This document shows positions 1-8,738 of a stretch of 64,000 bases of DNA, in pieces. The stretch is from Bacillota bacterium (GTDB lineage Bacteria; Bacillota; Clostridia; Christensenellales; UMGS416). Position 1 is the stretch's first letter; the number at the start of each line of letters is the position of its first letter. The notes beneath the pieces were generated by a model. It was not told the origin of the DNA. It searched no databases and saw only the letters and a list, made by a program, of their open reading frames with translations. The stretch covers positions 28,182-92,181 of the forward strand of contig JAEZSE010000029.1 of NCBI GenBank assembly GCA_023421955.1. Direction: 5' to 3'. Made by a program: the position numbers and the translations under genes.

Positions 1-60
1 GTAGTGTTTGATAAGTTCGGTGTGATGTGGAATTTCGTGGCGCAGGATGGCGGTCGTTAG
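1..60 (+). CDS. VOC/PhnB-like protein, C-terminal end (partial)
   Basis: Frame 1 is open from the window edge to a TAG at 58-60 and encodes a 19-residue tail with the pattern DKFGVMWNF. This is the usual C-terminal strand of PhnB-like vicinal-oxygen-chelate proteins; the intact VOC protein at 41728 carries the similar DKFGVSWQI. The rest of the gene lies upstream of the window. Only a tail is visible, so substrate and full architecture cannot be given. A strong hairpin follows 13 bases after the stop. Confidence 0.6.
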   Translation, partial: VVFDKFGVMWNFVAQDGGR

Positions 61-73
61 TTAGTTTCCACGA

Positions 74-110
74 AAAGGGGCTCTCCTGTTAAGGAAAGCC
101 CCTTTAGCTT
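74..110. terminator. Probable bidirectional terminator
   Basis: A 9-bp G+C-rich stem (74-82 with 97-105) lies between two convergent genes. Read on the minus strand the stem is followed by TTTTCG, so it fits the end of the 174-582 gene best. It could also end the VOC gene on the plus strand. Confidence 0.6.
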
Positions 111-173
111 ATATATTCATGACCAATCATCCAGCTTCTAAATCGGAAGAAAGTAAATGAGCTCCTGTGAGAT

Positions 174-582
174 TCATGTGGAGTATATGATCTGTTTATA
201 TGCATTGAATGTGGTAAACCACTCTTCATTTGATCGATCATTGGGTTCATCTTCAAGTTCCTCATCAAAATCATCACACCAATCGAAACTATATTTGAAC
301 TTATCATGTTCAATCAAGTCTTTGATAACATCCGCAATGCGTTCCCGGCTGATTTCATCAACAGAGGATTCGTTTGGTGATGAACCTGTAATTTCCACCC
401 AAACACTCGCCGGTTTGTTGAAACTCTCCAATGGATGTTTGTATGTTTTTGAAAGTTTCAAATATGGCCGCCCATCTCGTTTTGTTATCAAATTCCACTA
501 TTACATTTGTAAACTCGTCATACTTATCCCATGTGCCTTCCTCGAAATACTCTGCTTCGATCCAGATTGTGTACTGGCTCAT
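174..582 (-). pseudogene. Small hypothetical protein with one frameshift
   Basis: The minus strand begins at an ATG (582) behind a good AAAGGAG ribosome binding site and reads MSQYTIWIEAEYFEEG. The frame then shifts at about 480-483, where there is a run of four A (minus strand). Removing one A joins it to the downstream frame, giving one acidic protein of about 135 residues ending at 174. The frame change is a single base in a homopolymer, so a sequencing or assembly error is as likely as true decay. The many Asp/Glu residues and small size recall immunity-type or DUF proteins, but I do not recognise the family. Confidence 0.5.
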
Positions 583-638
583 AGGAATCTCCTTTAGTAG
601 GCTGACGTGATAGGAATTCTATGATGCGGCTAGTATTT

Positions 639-1196
639 TTAAGAAAACAAATACGCCCCGAAATAGGTCACTGTATTCTTCCCGTTGATATAGTTCATCC
701 CCGCCAATTCGGCCAATTTGCTCACATAGATTCCGTAAGCCTCCAGTGACGCCAACGCGCGGTCAGGATGCACGCAGGGCAAGTCCTGCCGTTTGGCGCA
801 TGTTTCACAGATTACACAGCCACCGGCGGAAAGCTGGAGAATGTCACTTTCACCGATGGCTTCCCGCACCGCATCGGTGATGCGGTCGGTCACTTCCCGA
901 TGCCGCCGGAGCGCCGCCATCATCCCCTCAAAGTCATAGGAATCTTCCAGCACCGATACGGTCTGAAAGACCAGCGCGTGTTTATATTGCCTGGCTTTTA
1001 CGATCAGTTCGTCGATGGGGCCCACGTCCGGCGGGCAGGTCCAGTTCTTGCCATAATTTCCACAGGTATTGGCCGCGCAGGCCTGTCGGAGGCTTGGGTC
1101 GAAAGGGATGAGTTCCGCGGGGATGACGGATGCCTTATATGCGCCTTGCGCCACAGCCATATCTGAAAGTGCTTCTTTGCTATCCTTGCTTAGCAA
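639..1196 (-). CDS. DUF2284 predicted metal-binding protein
   Basis: The 185-residue protein has the cysteine pattern of DUF2284: CAANTC and NWTCPP near residues 40-55, then CVICETC and a further Cys before HPD near residues 127-140. These cysteines probably bind an iron-sulfur cluster or zinc; the cellular role of the family is unknown. The longest reading starts at a TTG (1196) with a GA-rich sequence upstream. An ATG at 1160 would remove 12 residues but has no clear ribosome binding site, so the start is uncertain. Confidence 0.8.
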   Translation of the reverse strand: MLSKDSKEALSDMAVAQGAYKASVIPAELIPFDPSLRQACAANTCGNYGKNWTCPPDVGPIDELIVKARQYKHALVFQTVSVLEDSYDFEGMMAALRRHREVTDRITDAVREAIGESDILQLSAGGCVICETCAKRQDLPCVHPDRALASLEAYGIYVSKLAELAGMNYINGKNTVTYFGAYLFS

Positions 1197-1232
1197 TGCT
1201 GTTTGCCGCCTCTCCCGTGTAGCATTGCCAAC

Positions 1233-1261
1233 ATGATACCACGATCACAGGGAGAATGACA
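1233..1261 (-). promoter_or_regulatory. Promoter of the DUF2284 gene
   Basis: On the minus strand TGTCAT and TATCAT are separated by 17 bases, upstream of the gene starting at 1196. The -35 match is partial. Confidence 0.45.
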
Positions 1262-1315
1262 GCCAACCGGATTGTGTCTGGCTTGACTGATGTCGCGAAG
1301 GCGTCGGGGAATCCG

Positions 1316-2332
1316 CTAATCCATGCCTAGTTGAAAGCGATATACAGTATCAAAGTCCCTGTTGAGCACCAGGCTCACCTTGCCGCTTTTCAAGTGGTAG
1401 ACCACAGACCAAAGTGTTCCCTCCTGCGAGATGCGAGACAGCAACTCAAACGCTTCTCCTTCTGTGAGGATGCCTTGGGATTTTGCCAGTGCCTGCTCCG
1501 CCAGGTCATAACGATCCTGCCCGACGCCCTCCCTTGTGGGGCTTGCCACGATGTAGTTTGTAGCGACCTGCCATGGGTTATTGCTTCTGGTAACCACCGT
1601 TTCACCATTGATGAATTCCAGGATTGCTGAACTGCCTGTGCTGTCGGCGATCATGAAATGGGCTGCTCCTTCTTGAAACCGGATGTTGTAACCCTTGATC
1701 ACCGCAATCGCCTCCTCCACCGTGGTGGCGTTGTCCAGCACCAGGCGGACGCCAGCCACCTCATCAATGGTTTCTTTGGCTGGGTCGTTGGCCGGTTCAG
1801 CATGGGGCACGGAGAGGATGGCCAACGCTACACCATGCTCGTTCATGCCGTCGATGGTCACCCTTGGTGCATGCAACAGCGCGCGATCCTCCTTGGTTGA
1901 CCCGGTGGGAAGCCTGTCACCCCGATACCCCAGATAAAACAGATCGCAGATCGCCAAGGTGGCCTGTTTGCCAGGGGCGCCTGTTTTCACCATCGCAATG
2001 GGGTGGCCGGTCAGTGTGTAATCCAGGTTCCGGCAGAGAATCGGCTCGCCGTTTTCGTCTGTGGCCAGGAAACTGCTGCAGAGCATATCCTCGCCATTGC
2101 CATGCAGGTTTGGGCTGTCCACGGTGTAATCAAGGTGATAATCACCGTAGTAAGTCATGGAATAGAGTGGGTAATCAGCCAGCTTTTTCAAGCTCGTGAT
2201 GGTGCGTGCTTCGTTGATTGGTGGCAGCATAAGTGTAACGGCGATTGCCAATGCCACAAGAATGCCAGAAAGGAGGAACCACTTTATTGTCTTACGGTTT
2301 TTCCTGACGGTGGTCGCGTTCTGCGCTTCCAT
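1316..2332 (-). CDS. Membrane-anchored Ntn hydrolase, choloylglycine hydrolase/C45 type
   Basis: This is a 338-residue linear-amide C-N hydrolase-like protein. Residues about 18-37 form one hydrophobic segment, so the catalytic part should sit outside the membrane. The likely nucleophile is Cys85 in MLCSSF, followed by CRNLDY (Arg101, Asp104), as in bile-salt hydrolases and acyl-CoA:6-APA acyltransferase relatives. A further MNEHGVALA motif fits the fold. The ATG at 2332 was chosen because GGAGGG lies 8 bases upstream; an ATG 7 codons earlier lacks this. Unlike classical bile-salt hydrolases the Cys is not at position 2, so autocatalytic processing would be needed. The substrate is not predictable. 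Confidence 0.75.
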   Translation of the reverse strand: MEAQNATTVRKNRKTIKWFLLSGILVALAIAVTLMLPPINEARTITSLKKLADYPLYSMTYYGDYHLDYTVDSPNLHGNGEDMLCSSFLATDENGEPILCRNLDYTLTGHPIAMVKTGAPGKQATLAICDLFYLGYRGDRLPTGSTKEDRALLHAPRVTIDGMNEHGVALAILSVPHAEPANDPAKETIDEVAGVRLVLDNATTVEEAIAVIKGYNIRFQEGAAHFMIADSTGSSAILEFINGETVVTRSNNPWQVATNYIVASPTREGVGQDRYDLAEQALAKSQGILTEGEAFELLSRISQEGTLWSVVYHLKSGKVSLVLNRDFDTVYRFQLGMD

Positions 2333-2510
2333 GTTGAAGTCCCTCCATTTCAAATAATCTCACCAACATCATTCGATGCCTATTGAGATAATCCTGCTAA
2401 TATTACGATTTTGTAATTATGTTCGCCATCATGCCATTCTTTGTTGTTTTCTGATATGATGTTAGGTATTGAGCGTAGATTGCTGCGTTAATCGATACGG
2501 AGGCCTCCCT

Positions 2511-4808
2511 TTGCCCACCCTCTTTGCAGAAGTCATTGTGGACATCGCCCACGCCGACGTGGACCGCGTGTTTGACTACATCATCCCTGATTCGCTGCCC
2601 GGCGTGGTGCCCGGCAGCCGCGTGCGCGTGCCCTTTGGCCCCGGGCGCGTGGAGGGCTTTGTGATGGCCGTGAAGGGCAGCTCCAATGTGCCGTCGAGCA
2701 AGATGAAGGCCATCGAAAAGCTGCTGGACGAAACCCCGGCGCTGCTGCCGGAGCTGGTGGAGCTTGCCGCCTGGATGAAAACGCGTTATCACTGCCGGCT
2801 GATTGACGGACTTCGCGTGATGCTGCCTGCGGAAATGCGGGGCGGCAGGGTGGCTGAGAAGAACGAAAAGGTTGCTTCGCTGCTGGTTTCGCCGGAGGAG
2901 GCGGGCCGGGCGATGGCCGCGATGGGCCGGGCTCCCTGTCAGGCCGAGACGATGAACTATCTTTTGATGGCCGGAGGCGCGGTGAGCGCCTCGGTGCTGG
3001 CTGAGGAGGCGGGGACAACGGCGGCCACGCTGGATGCCCTCGTGAAAAAGGGCTTGATCGAGCTCAATGAGCGGCGCGTGTGGCGCAGGCCTATGTCGGT
3101 GGAGGCCGGCCGCGATGTGCTGAAGGAACCCACCGACGAGCAGCGGCAGGTGCTTGCCACTCTGCTGGCGGCGATGGACGGAGCATATGCCGCAACTGTA
3201 GCCGGAAGCGTGGGCGCCGAAGGCAAAAGTGCAGGTGAAACCTGCTATTTGCTGCATGGTGTGACCGGCTGCGGCAAGACAGAGGTGTATATGCAGTGCG
3301 CCGCCAGGGCGCTGGAGTTGGGCCGCACGGTGCTGATCCTGGTGCCGGAGATCGCCCTCACGCCGCAGATGACGCAGCGTTTCGCCGCCCGCTTCGGCCC
3401 GCTGGCCGCGGTGCTGCACAGCAGGCTTTCCGCGGGGGAGCGCTACGACGAGTGGGTGCGCATCCGCCAGGGCACCGCCCGCGTGGTGATCGGCGCCCGC
3501 TCGGCGGTGTTCGCGCCGGTGGAGAACCTTGGCTTTGTGGTGGTGGATGAGGAGCACGAGACAAGCTTCCGCAGCGAGCACCCGCCCCGCTATGATGCGC
3601 TGGAGATTGCCCGCCGCAGGGCGCAAGCTCATGGTGCAGTCTATGTGGCCGGCAGCGCCACGCCCTCTGTGGCGAGCTACCACGAGGCGGAGCGGGGTGG
3701 TTTGAAGCTGCTCAAAATGACCCGGCGCATCGGCTCGGCCACGCTGCCGGAGGTGGAGATTGTGGATTTGCGCACCGAGCTTGCCACCGGTAACCGGGGC
3801 GTGATGAGCCGGAGACTGGTGGAGGAGATGGACGCTTGTCTCAAGTCCGGCGGCCAGGCGATGTTGCTCTTGAACCGCCGGGGCCACTCCAAGTTTGTGT
3901 CCTGCCGCGCCTGTGGCTACGTAGCTGCCTGTGCGCTGTGCGACGTGCCGATCACCTATCACAGCAGCGGGGAAAAGATGAAATGCCACTATTGCGGTAC
4001 CGAGCAGGACATCCCGAAAACATGCCCCCAGTGCGGCAGCGCCTACATCCGCTTCTTCGGTGATGGCACCCAAAAACTGGAGGAGGAAATGCGCGAACGT
4101 TTCCCCAATGTGCCGGTGTTGCGCATGGATGCCGACACAACCCGCAAGAAAGACGGCCACTTCCTGCTGCTGGAGAAATTCCGCCGTGGCGAGGCACGGG
4201 TGCTGGTGGGCACCCAAATGATCGCCAAGGGCCTTGACTTCCCCGATGTCACATTGGTGGGCGTGCTTGCTGCCGACGCCCAGCTCTATATGCCCGACTA
4301 CCGCAGTGCTGAGCGGGCTTATCAGCTGATGGCGCAGGTGGCTGGCCGGGCCGGCCGGGCCCACCGGCCAGGCAAGGTGCTGATCCAGACCTATTCCGTC
4401 AGCCATTATGCCGTGCAGGCCGCAGCCCGCCACGACTTCCTTGCCTTCTACAAGGAGGAGTTGGAGATCCGCCGGGCCAGCCAGTTCCCACCCTTCACCA
4501 GGCTCATGAGGGCGCTGTTTGTGAGCGAGGATGAAAAGGCAGCAATATTTGATGCCAAGCGGGCTTATGAGGAACTGGAGCTTTTCCTGAGCCTCTATCC
4601 CGATTATCAAAAGCAGGTGCTGCTGATGGAGCTCACGCCGGCGCCACTTGCCCGCATCAACGCCCGGTTTCGCCACCAGCTGGTGCTGAAAGTGTGGCCG
4701 GAGCCCTATGGTCGGGCCATTGAGGATGCGTTGGCTGAGATTGTAACGAAAGCGCAGCCCAGCGGATCGGTGGCATCGCTGGAGGTTGATCCGGTGAGTA
4801 TGATGTAG
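2511..4808 (+). CDS. priA: Primosomal protein N' (replication restart helicase PriA)
   Basis: PriA reloads the replisome at stalled forks. The 765-residue protein begins with the PriA DNA-binding domain (LPTLFAEVIVDIAHADVDRV), then a helicase core with Walker A GVTGCGKTEVY near residue 250 and DEEH near 345. A zinc-binding cysteine cluster spans about residues 464-505 (CRAC, CALC, CHYC, CPQC), and the PriA C-terminal domain follows. The TTG at 2511 is preferred, with GGAGG 7 bases upstream; an upstream in-frame TTG at 2469 would add a tail unlike the family. It is close to, but not overlapping, the def operon, from which an AT-rich insert separates it. Confidence 0.95.
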   Translation: MPTLFAEVIVDIAHADVDRVFDYIIPDSLPGVVPGSRVRVPFGPGRVEGFVMAVKGSSNVPSSKMKAIEKLLDETPALLPELVELAAWMKTRYHCRLIDGLRVMLPAEMRGGRVAEKNEKVASLLVSPEEAGRAMAAMGRAPCQAETMNYLLMAGGAVSASVLAEEAGTTAATLDALVKKGLIELNERRVWRRPMSVEAGRDVLKEPTDEQRQVLATLLAAMDGAYAATVAGSVGAEGKSAGETCYLLHGVTGCGKTEVYMQCAARALELGRTVLILVPEIALTPQMTQRFAARFGPLAAVLHSRLSAGERYDEWVRIRQGTARVVIGARSAVFAPVENLGFVVVDEEHETSFRSEHPPRYDALEIARRRAQAHGAVYVAGSATPSVASYHEAERGGLKLLKMTRRIGSATLPEVEIVDLRTELATGNRGVMSRRLVEEMDACLKSGGQAMLLLNRRGHSKFVSCRACGYVAACALCDVPITYHSSGEKMKCHYCGTEQDIPKTCPQCGSAYIRFFGDGTQKLEEEMRERFPNVPVLRMDADTTRKKDGHFLLLEKFRRGEARVLVGTQMIAKGLDFPDVTLVGVLAADAQLYMPDYRSAERAYQLMAQVAGRAGRAHRPGKVLIQTYSVSHYAVQAAARHDFLAFYKEELEIRRASQFPPFTRLMRALFVSEDEKAAIFDAKRAYEELELFLSLYPDYQKQVLLMELTPAPLARINARFRHQLVLKVWPEPYGRAIEDALAEIVTKAQPSGSVASLEVDPVSMM
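4767..4806 (+). repeat. priA 3'-end direct repeat, copy A
   Basis: This 40-base stretch encodes the last PriA codons. It recurs at 5649-5688 with three mismatches, each synonymous (GCA/GCG, CTG/TTG, GTT/GTA); the stop is TAG here and TGA in the second copy. Confidence 0.85.
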
Positions 4809-5648
4809 GTTATTTTCTTTTTGATTGATGGGAAGGGTACGGAACGCAGCCCCTACTAAGAATTCATTAATGAAGTATTGATCTAGTAATAATTATGTGC
4901 ATCTTGATGCGGTATATGGAAAATAGAATTATGAAAGGTATAATAACATGATTAGTTCTAAGGATCTAATGTTAAATGATATATTTTACACAACAGGGTT
5001 TGAAACAACACGAATCCCTTATGAAGTTTTATATGGGTTTAGAACAATAAAACCAGAACATAAGAGTATTCAGAGTTGGCTTGAAGCAGAGCATAAAATC
5101 AATCTTGAATATGTATATAAAGGAAAGATAATAAATGTTGAACATGGGCACTATTTGGAAGGAGTAAATTTATGTATTAGCAAAAAAACAGAAATTCCTA
5201 ATAATACAGAACAGATTAGAAAAGAACTAAATGCTCGTTTTATGTTTAGTGGAATAGACACGACTGAACATAAAGAATGGGGAATTACTCCAGAGGAATA
5301 AATTATTTTCATCATTTCAGAGGATGAGTTAAGAAGGAGTGTAGATAATTTCATCTATAGTAAAATGAGGAATAAAGTTCATCTGTTCGGTGCAAGATTG
5401 GAGTTTACAAGCTATAATTTTGCACAGCAGCATAAAGAAACCTATGAATATCGCGTTTGTTACGAAAATCAAAATAAACTGGATAGACATAACAACAATA
5501 ACGTCAACCAAAGAATTATGGAATATTTTGTTATGTTGATTTCCGAGAATAACTATATGGGTATTTATAATGATTTCTCTCCAGATTTAGTGTTTATCGT
5601 TAAGGGTTAATTTGATACAGGGGTTTAATGTTGAAATGTTGTTGGTGG
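4809..5648. mobile_element. AT-rich insert between two copies of the priA 3' end
   Basis: About 840 bases of AT-rich sequence sit exactly between the priA stop and a diverged second copy of the priA end. Base composition and codon use differ sharply from both sides. It carries one gene interrupted by a stop codon and no integrase. A gene 3' end duplicated with silent changes is the usual trace of site-specific integration into that end, or of recombination with a different priA allele. I infer a remnant of such an event; the mechanism is not shown. Confidence 0.5.
4948..5610 (+). pseudogene. AT-rich hypothetical gene interrupted by one in-frame stop
   Basis: Two open stretches, 4948-5301 (117 residues) and 5365-5610 (81 residues), are in the same reading frame. 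Between them the frame is open except for a single TAA at 5299-5301. Read through, the product would be about 220 residues. It is rich in Asn, Lys, Ile and Tyr and has no motif I recognise. AAAGG lies upstream of the ATG. The stop may be a point mutation, or the gene may make only the 117-residue part. Foreign composition suggests transfer. Confidence 0.5.
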
Positions 5649-5688
5649 TCGGTGGCGTCGTTGGAGGTAGATCCGGTGAGTATGATGT
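5649..5688 (+). repeat. priA 3'-end direct repeat, copy B
   Basis: This copy encodes the same 13 C-terminal PriA residues (SVASLEVDPVSMM) and then TGA, but is not preceded by the rest of priA. Sequence upstream of it does not match priA. Confidence 0.85.
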
Positions 5689-5717
5689 GAGTCGTGATTG
5701 TCTGAGCTTGTTACAGG

Positions 5718-5785
5718 GGGCGGTATGGAACCCCGCCCCGATAAAAGAACCAATGTACGCATCACTGCGGGGTTCCATACCCGCC
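5718..5785. repeat. Inverted repeat with 19-base arms
   Basis: The arm 5718-5736 (GGGCGGTATGGAACCCCGC) is repeated in inverted form at 5767-5785 with one extra C, separated by about 30 bases. It could form a large hairpin in DNA or RNA. It may be a REP-like element or a terminator for the upstream region; no T-tract follows. Confidence 0.65.
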
Positions 5786-6008
5786 CCAGTGAAACCCTGA
5801 CAGGCTGCCGCATTCTCTATGTTTCCTTTACACCATCGAGACTCGCGTTGAAAATGTGGTCATTCCACCCATTTTGTTCATTCTTTTCGCCAATACACAG
5901 GCATTTCACGCTCTCACAGTGGCGGCAACGCGCATTTTATGATAATATATCTCTGTTTAGGCAATATTTCAGATGTGAATGCCAATCCTATATTGGAGGG
6001 TGAATCCA

Positions 6009-6485
6009 TTGGCACTGAGGAAGATACTCACGGTGGACAAAAACGAGGCTGAGCTCCGGCGCATTTCAAAGCCGGTGACCGCCTTTGACAAGAAGCTCAG
6101 CGACTTGATAGAAGATCTGTTTGATACGATGCATGCCTCGCCGGACGGCGCGGGCCTGGCGGCACCCCAGGTGGGTGTGCTGCGGCGTGTGGCGGTGATC
6201 GACCTGGGCGAAGGCTTGATCGAGCTTGTGAACCCGGAGATCATTGAGACCTCCGGCGAGGTTGAGTTTGAGGAGGGCTGCCTTTCCCTGCCCGGCAAGC
6301 GGGGCCGCACAATCCGCCCGGCCCATGTGAAGGTGCGGGCTTGTGACCGACATGGCTGCAAATTTGAAATTGAGGGCGATGAGATCATGGCCCTTGCTCT
6401 GGTGCACGAGATCGGGCACCTGGATGGCAAGCTGTTCGTCGATTATGTGATCGGCGACCTTTGGGAAGGTGACCAGCCGCAGTGA
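6009..6485 (+). CDS. def: Peptide deformylase
   Basis: It removes the formyl group from the N-terminal methionine of new proteins. All three family motifs are visible in the 158-residue protein: GAGLAAPQVG, EGCLSLPG (metal-binding Cys) and HEIGHLDG (two metal-binding His and catalytic Glu). The third motif normally reads HExDH; here Asp is replaced by Gly. The TTG at 6009 has GGAGGG 8 bases upstream and gives the expected ALRKIL N-terminus. Its stop overlaps the fmt start, so the pair is translationally coupled and opens the operon running to thiN. Confidence 0.93.
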   Translation: MALRKILTVDKNEAELRRISKPVTAFDKKLSDLIEDLFDTMHASPDGAGLAAPQVGVLRRVAVIDLGEGLIELVNPEIIETSGEVEFEEGCLSLPGKRGRTIRPAHVKVRACDRHGCKFEIEGDEIMALALVHEIGHLDGKLFVDYVIGDLWEGDQPQ

Positions 6486-7414
6486 AGATTGCTTTTTTGG
6501 GCACGCCAGATTTCGCCGTGCCCTCGCTGACCGCATTGGTGCATGCCGGCTATGACGTGGCGGGCGTGTTCACCCAGCCGGACCGGCCAAAAGACCGGGG
6601 CCACAAAACCCAGCCCTCGGCGGTCAAGCAGGCCGCTCTAGAGCTGGGCCTGACCGTGTATGAGTTTGAGCGCATCCGCCGCGCGGAGGGCGTGGCCGCG
6701 ATGGCGGCGCTGGCGCCTGATTTGATGGTCACAGCAGCCTTTGGGCAGATCCTGCCGCAGAAACTGCTGGATATCCCAAAGTATGGTTGTATCAACGTGC
6801 ACGGCTCGCTGCTGCCCAAATATCGTGGCCCTGCCCCGATCCAATGGGCTGTGATCAACGGTGAGACGGAGACAGGTATCACCACGATGATGACCGATGC
6901 CGGTGTGGACACCGGCGACATTTTATTGCAAAAGCGCACCGACATTGACCCGGAGGAGACGGCCGGCGAGCTATTTGCGCGGCTGGCGGCGCTGGGTGCT
7001 GAGACGCTGTTGGAGACGATCTTATTGCTTGAACAGGGCAAGCTCACGCGCACGCCGCAGGACCATGCCTCCGCCACGCACTTCCCCATGCTGGACAAGG
7101 CCTGTGGCCGCATCGACTGGAACAAGTCGCCACAGGAGATCATCAACCTGGTGCGTGGCGTGACCCCCTGGCCCGGCGCGTGGACCACCTGTGGCTGTGA
7201 TGTCATGAAAGTGTGGCGCGCGGAGTGCGTCGCGATGGCAGGACAGCCCGGGCGCATCCTCAGCGTGAACCAGAAAGATGGCCTGATCATTGGCGCCCGT
7301 GGAGGCGCAATCAGAATATTGGACTTGCAGATGCCTGGCAAGCGGAAGCTCTGCTCCGCCGAATACCTGTGCGGCTGCAGGCTCGTGGAAGGGATGGTTC
7401 TGGATGCCGGTTGA
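6482..7414 (+). CDS. fmt: Methionyl-tRNA formyltransferase
   Basis: It formylates initiator Met-tRNA using 10-formyl-tetrahydrofolate. The 310-residue protein has the N-terminal MKIAFLGTPDFAVPSL, the catalytic INVHGSLLP with Asn and His, the YRGPAPIQWA substrate motif and the AGVDTGDIL Asp. The C-terminal tRNA-binding domain follows from about residue 205. The GTG at 6482 overlaps the def stop by 3 bases. The 3' end overlaps rsmB by 11 bases. Confidence 0.95.
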   Translation: MKIAFLGTPDFAVPSLTALVHAGYDVAGVFTQPDRPKDRGHKTQPSAVKQAALELGLTVYEFERIRRAEGVAAMAALAPDLMVTAAFGQILPQKLLDIPKYGCINVHGSLLPKYRGPAPIQWAVINGETETGITTMMTDAGVDTGDILLQKRTDIDPEETAGELFARLAALGAETLLETILLLEQGKLTRTPQDHASATHFPMLDKACGRIDWNKSPQEIINLVRGVTPWPGAWTTCGCDVMKVWRAECVAMAGQPGRILSVNQKDGLIIGARGGAIRILDLQMPGKRKLCSAEYLCGCRLVEGMVLDAG

Positions 7415-8738
7415 TAGTGGGAGGCTGGCAGCATGGGAGGCGCTCAACGATGTGTTGTTGAAACGCACCTTTGCCGACCTTGCCGCAAAGAGCCATTTAA
7501 AAGGCCTGGACGCCAGGGAAGCGCGGTTTGCGCGTAAACTGTTGTATCAGACGCTGGACAAGCTCATTGCCATTGACAGCGCCGTGACGCCCTGGATCGA
7601 TATGAAGCAAACACCGGAGAAAGTGCTTAACGTGCTTCGGCTGGGCGCCTGTCAGCTCATGTATATGGATTCTGTGCCCGACTTTGCGGTGCTGGACAGT
7701 GCTGTGGAAATGGTCAAACAAGACGGCTTTATGACCCGTTCGGGCCTGGTGAACGCCGTGCTGCGCAACGTGATCAAGGAGGGCAAGCAGCCCCGGCTTC
7801 CCGACCGGGAGGCCGATCCGGCAGGATACCTTAGTGTGAAATACTCCTGGCCCCGCTTCGTTGTGGAGCTGTGGCTCAAGGAGCAGCCCCAATATGCTGA
7901 AGCCCTGCTGGCCTGGGAGCCTCGTTTTCATGCCACGGCTCGCGCCAACCCGTTGGCCGGCGGCAGCGCTGCGGAGTTGGAAGAATTCCTGAAGGCGCAG
8001 GAGATCGAGTATGAGAAAGGCTCTCTCGTGCCCGGTGCATTCCGCGTGAGGGGCGGTGCCAATGCCACCGACTGGGAGATGTTCAAGCAGGGTAAGGCGA
8101 CTTTACAGGGCGAAGCTTCGCAACTGGTGGCACAGGTCGCCGCACAGGCCGCCGGCCCCGGCGCTTCTATTCTGGACGCTTGCGCAGCTCCCGGCGGCAA
8201 GTCCGCCTCCATTGCGGGATACCTCAACAACGACTGCTCCATCACCGCCTGGGATGTGCACCCCCACCGGGTAACGTTGATGAAGGAGACATTCGCCCGA
8301 TTGAAGGTCACCTCCGCTGTGGCTGAGCCCCATGACGCCCGCTTCAGCGACCCCAGGCTGTTTGACCTGGTGCTGGTGGACGCACCCTGCTCCGGCCTCG
8401 GCGTGGCGTGGAACAGCCCGGACATCAAGGTGACCCGACGGCCGGAGAACATTGTGACGCTGGCTGTTACGCAAAAGAAAATCCTGAACAGTGTTGCGGA
8501 CAGCGTGAAGGTGGGCGGCAAGCTGCTCTATTCCACCTGCACAATTGCACGGGCGGAAAACCAGGGAATGATCGAGGGGTTCCTGAAACTGGCCCGATCC
8601 TTCCGGCCGGCGGACATTTCCCAATATCTGCCCGATCACCTGAAAGGCCGTGTGGAAAATGGCTGCATGGTGCAGCTGCTGCCGCCAGAAGACGGCTGTG
8701 AGGGTTTCTTCATGGCGCTGCTGCAAAAGGTCAAATGA
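7404..8738 (+). CDS. rsmB: 16S rRNA (cytosine967-C5)-methyltransferase
   Basis: The protein of 444 residues has an N-terminal NusB-like RNA-binding domain (about 1-140), then a Rossmann methyltransferase domain. DACAAPGGKSA is the SAM-binding loop, and VDAPCSGLGV and YSTCT carry the two cysteines of the RsmB/NSUN mechanism. It methylates C967 of 16S rRNA. The ATG at 7404 sits inside the fmt end, with GGAAGG 10 bases upstream; family length agrees. An ATGA overlap connects it to rlmN. Confidence 0.93.
   Translation: MPVDSGRLAAWEALNDVLLKRTFADLAAKSHLKGLDAREARFARKLLYQTLDKLIAIDSAVTPWIDMKQTPEKVLNVLRLGACQLMYMDSVPDFAVLDSAVEMVKQDGFMTRSGLVNAVLRNVIKEGKQPRLPDREADPAGYLSVKYSWPRFVVELWLKEQPQYAEALLAWEPRFHATARANPLAGGSAAELEEFLKAQEIEYEKGSLVPGAFRVRGGANATDWEMFKQGKATLQGEASQLVAQVAAQAAGPGASILDACAAPGGKSASIAGYLNNDCSITAWDVHPHRVTLMKETFARLKVTSAVAEPHDARFSDPRLFDLVLVDAPCSGLGVAWNSPDIKVTRRPENIVTLAVTQKKILNSVADSVKVGGKLLYSTCTIARAENQGMIEGFLKLARSFRPADISQYLPDHLKGRVENGCMVQLLPPEDGCEGFFMALLQKVK

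Larger units (their letters stand above)
5611..6008. other. Intergenic region before def
   Basis: This stretch of about 400 bases holds the second copy of the priA end and a large inverted repeat (5718-5785). The 200 bases after that carry no gene that I can support. TATGAT at 5938-5943 is a possible -10 for the def operon, but no good -35 is seen. Confidence 0.5.

Noticed and set aside
2403..4676. A 757-codon open frame antisense to priA
   Set aside because: The plus strand encodes a complete PriA with all motifs. The antisense frame is His/Ala/Gly-rich with no motif, an effect of G+C-rich codon use.
5612..5813. Small reading frames across the inverted repeat before def
   Set aside because: They arise from the repeat itself on both strands and show no protein-like features.
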